Source of the DNA: Bacteroidota bacterium
GTDB taxonomy: Bacteria; Bacteroidota; Bacteroidia; Bacteroidales; VadinHA17
Assembly (NCBI GenBank): GCA_016868515.1
Contig: VGGM01000128.1
Location: 1 to 5,404 of the forward strand
Direction of reading: 5' to 3'
Length of the DNA stretch: 5,404 nucleotides
Shown: positions 5,307 through 5,404 of the stretch, piece after piece
How the letters are laid out: the number at the start of each line of letters is the position of its first letter
Position numbering within the stretch: the first letter of the stretch is position 1
Notes under the pieces: model-generated
The model's input: the letters and a program-made list of their open reading frames with translations, nothing else
Databases searched by the model: none
Told to the model about the DNA's origin: nothing
Translations under genes and position numbers: made by a program

Positions 5307-5404
5307 TTATCCTGATATCACACCTGAGCCGATAAGTTCCTCGCCGTCGTACCAGGCGGCGAACTGACCGGGGGTAATGCCTCTCTGCAGTTCGTTGAAT
5401 ATTA
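5307..5404 (-). CDS. mnmA: tRNA-specific 2-thiouridylase MnmA, C-terminal end (partial)
   Basis: On the minus strand an open frame enters from the right edge and gives 31 residues before a TAA stop at 5307-5309. It ends with Q-R-G-I-T-P-G-Q-F-A-A-W-Y-D-G, then E-E-L-I-G-S-G-V-I-S-G. This matches the C-terminal beta-barrel end of MnmA (TrmU), where the Q-R-x-x-x-P-G-Q segment, Y-D-G and a final G-x-G/S-G-x-I are conserved. MnmA makes the 2-thio group at U34 of Lys, Glu and Gln tRNAs in the cytoplasm. The catalytic domain lies outside the window, so intactness cannot be judged. The family call rests on this short segment, but the motif is distinctive. The gene converges on the metallopeptidase gene across the tandem repeats. 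Confidence 0.85.
   Translation of the reverse strand, partial: IFNELQRGITPGQFAAWYDGEELIGSGVISG

Overview
The window looks like chromosomal DNA of a Bacteroidota bacterium, probably an uncultured member near the Bacteroidales. This is inferred from four things: a Gly/Asn-rich repeat fibre protein ending in a peptidase S74 chaperone domain, of a type common in that phylum; signal peptides ending in Ala/Ser-Gln; no Shine-Dalgarno sequences before the starts; and a Bacteroidota-like MnmA C-terminus at the right edge. There are no phage structural, integrase, transposase, CRISPR or RNA genes.

Layout. Positions 1-87 are a very AT-rich non-coding stretch. Positions 88-2304 (+) encode a 738-residue fibre-like protein: two copies of a 38-residue-period N-terminal repeat, 28 tandem copies of a 16-17-residue N-x-F-I-G-Y-x-A-G repeat, a linker, and an autoprocessing S74 domain with a terminal coiled coil. 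It has no signal peptide and starts at a GTG inside a repeat-like segment, so it may be a 5'-truncated copy. Only 2 bp away, tail to tail, lies a minus-strand gene (2307-3134) for an exported protein with a class I SAM-methyltransferase fold and a small C-terminal beta domain. Positions 3135-3440 form a 306-bp divergent intergenic region with no gene seen. Positions 3441-5099 (+) encode an exported M81/MlrC-like metallopeptidase with its predicted zinc ligands intact. Positions 5100-5306 separate this gene from a convergent gene and consist largely of three different short tandem arrays (7-, 8- and 7-bp units) plus a small hairpin. Positions 5307-5404 (-) are the last 31 codons of a gene I read as mnmA, cut by the window edge.

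The genes alternate in direction, so no operon is evident, and nothing shows that they act in one pathway. The shared theme is the cell envelope: two exported proteins with predicted enzyme folds beside a repeat fibre. The parts most worth a second look are the layered repeat structure and odd start of the fibre gene, the exported methyltransferase, and the cluster of unlike tandem arrays. I do not see convincing evidence of a complete new multi-gene system here.
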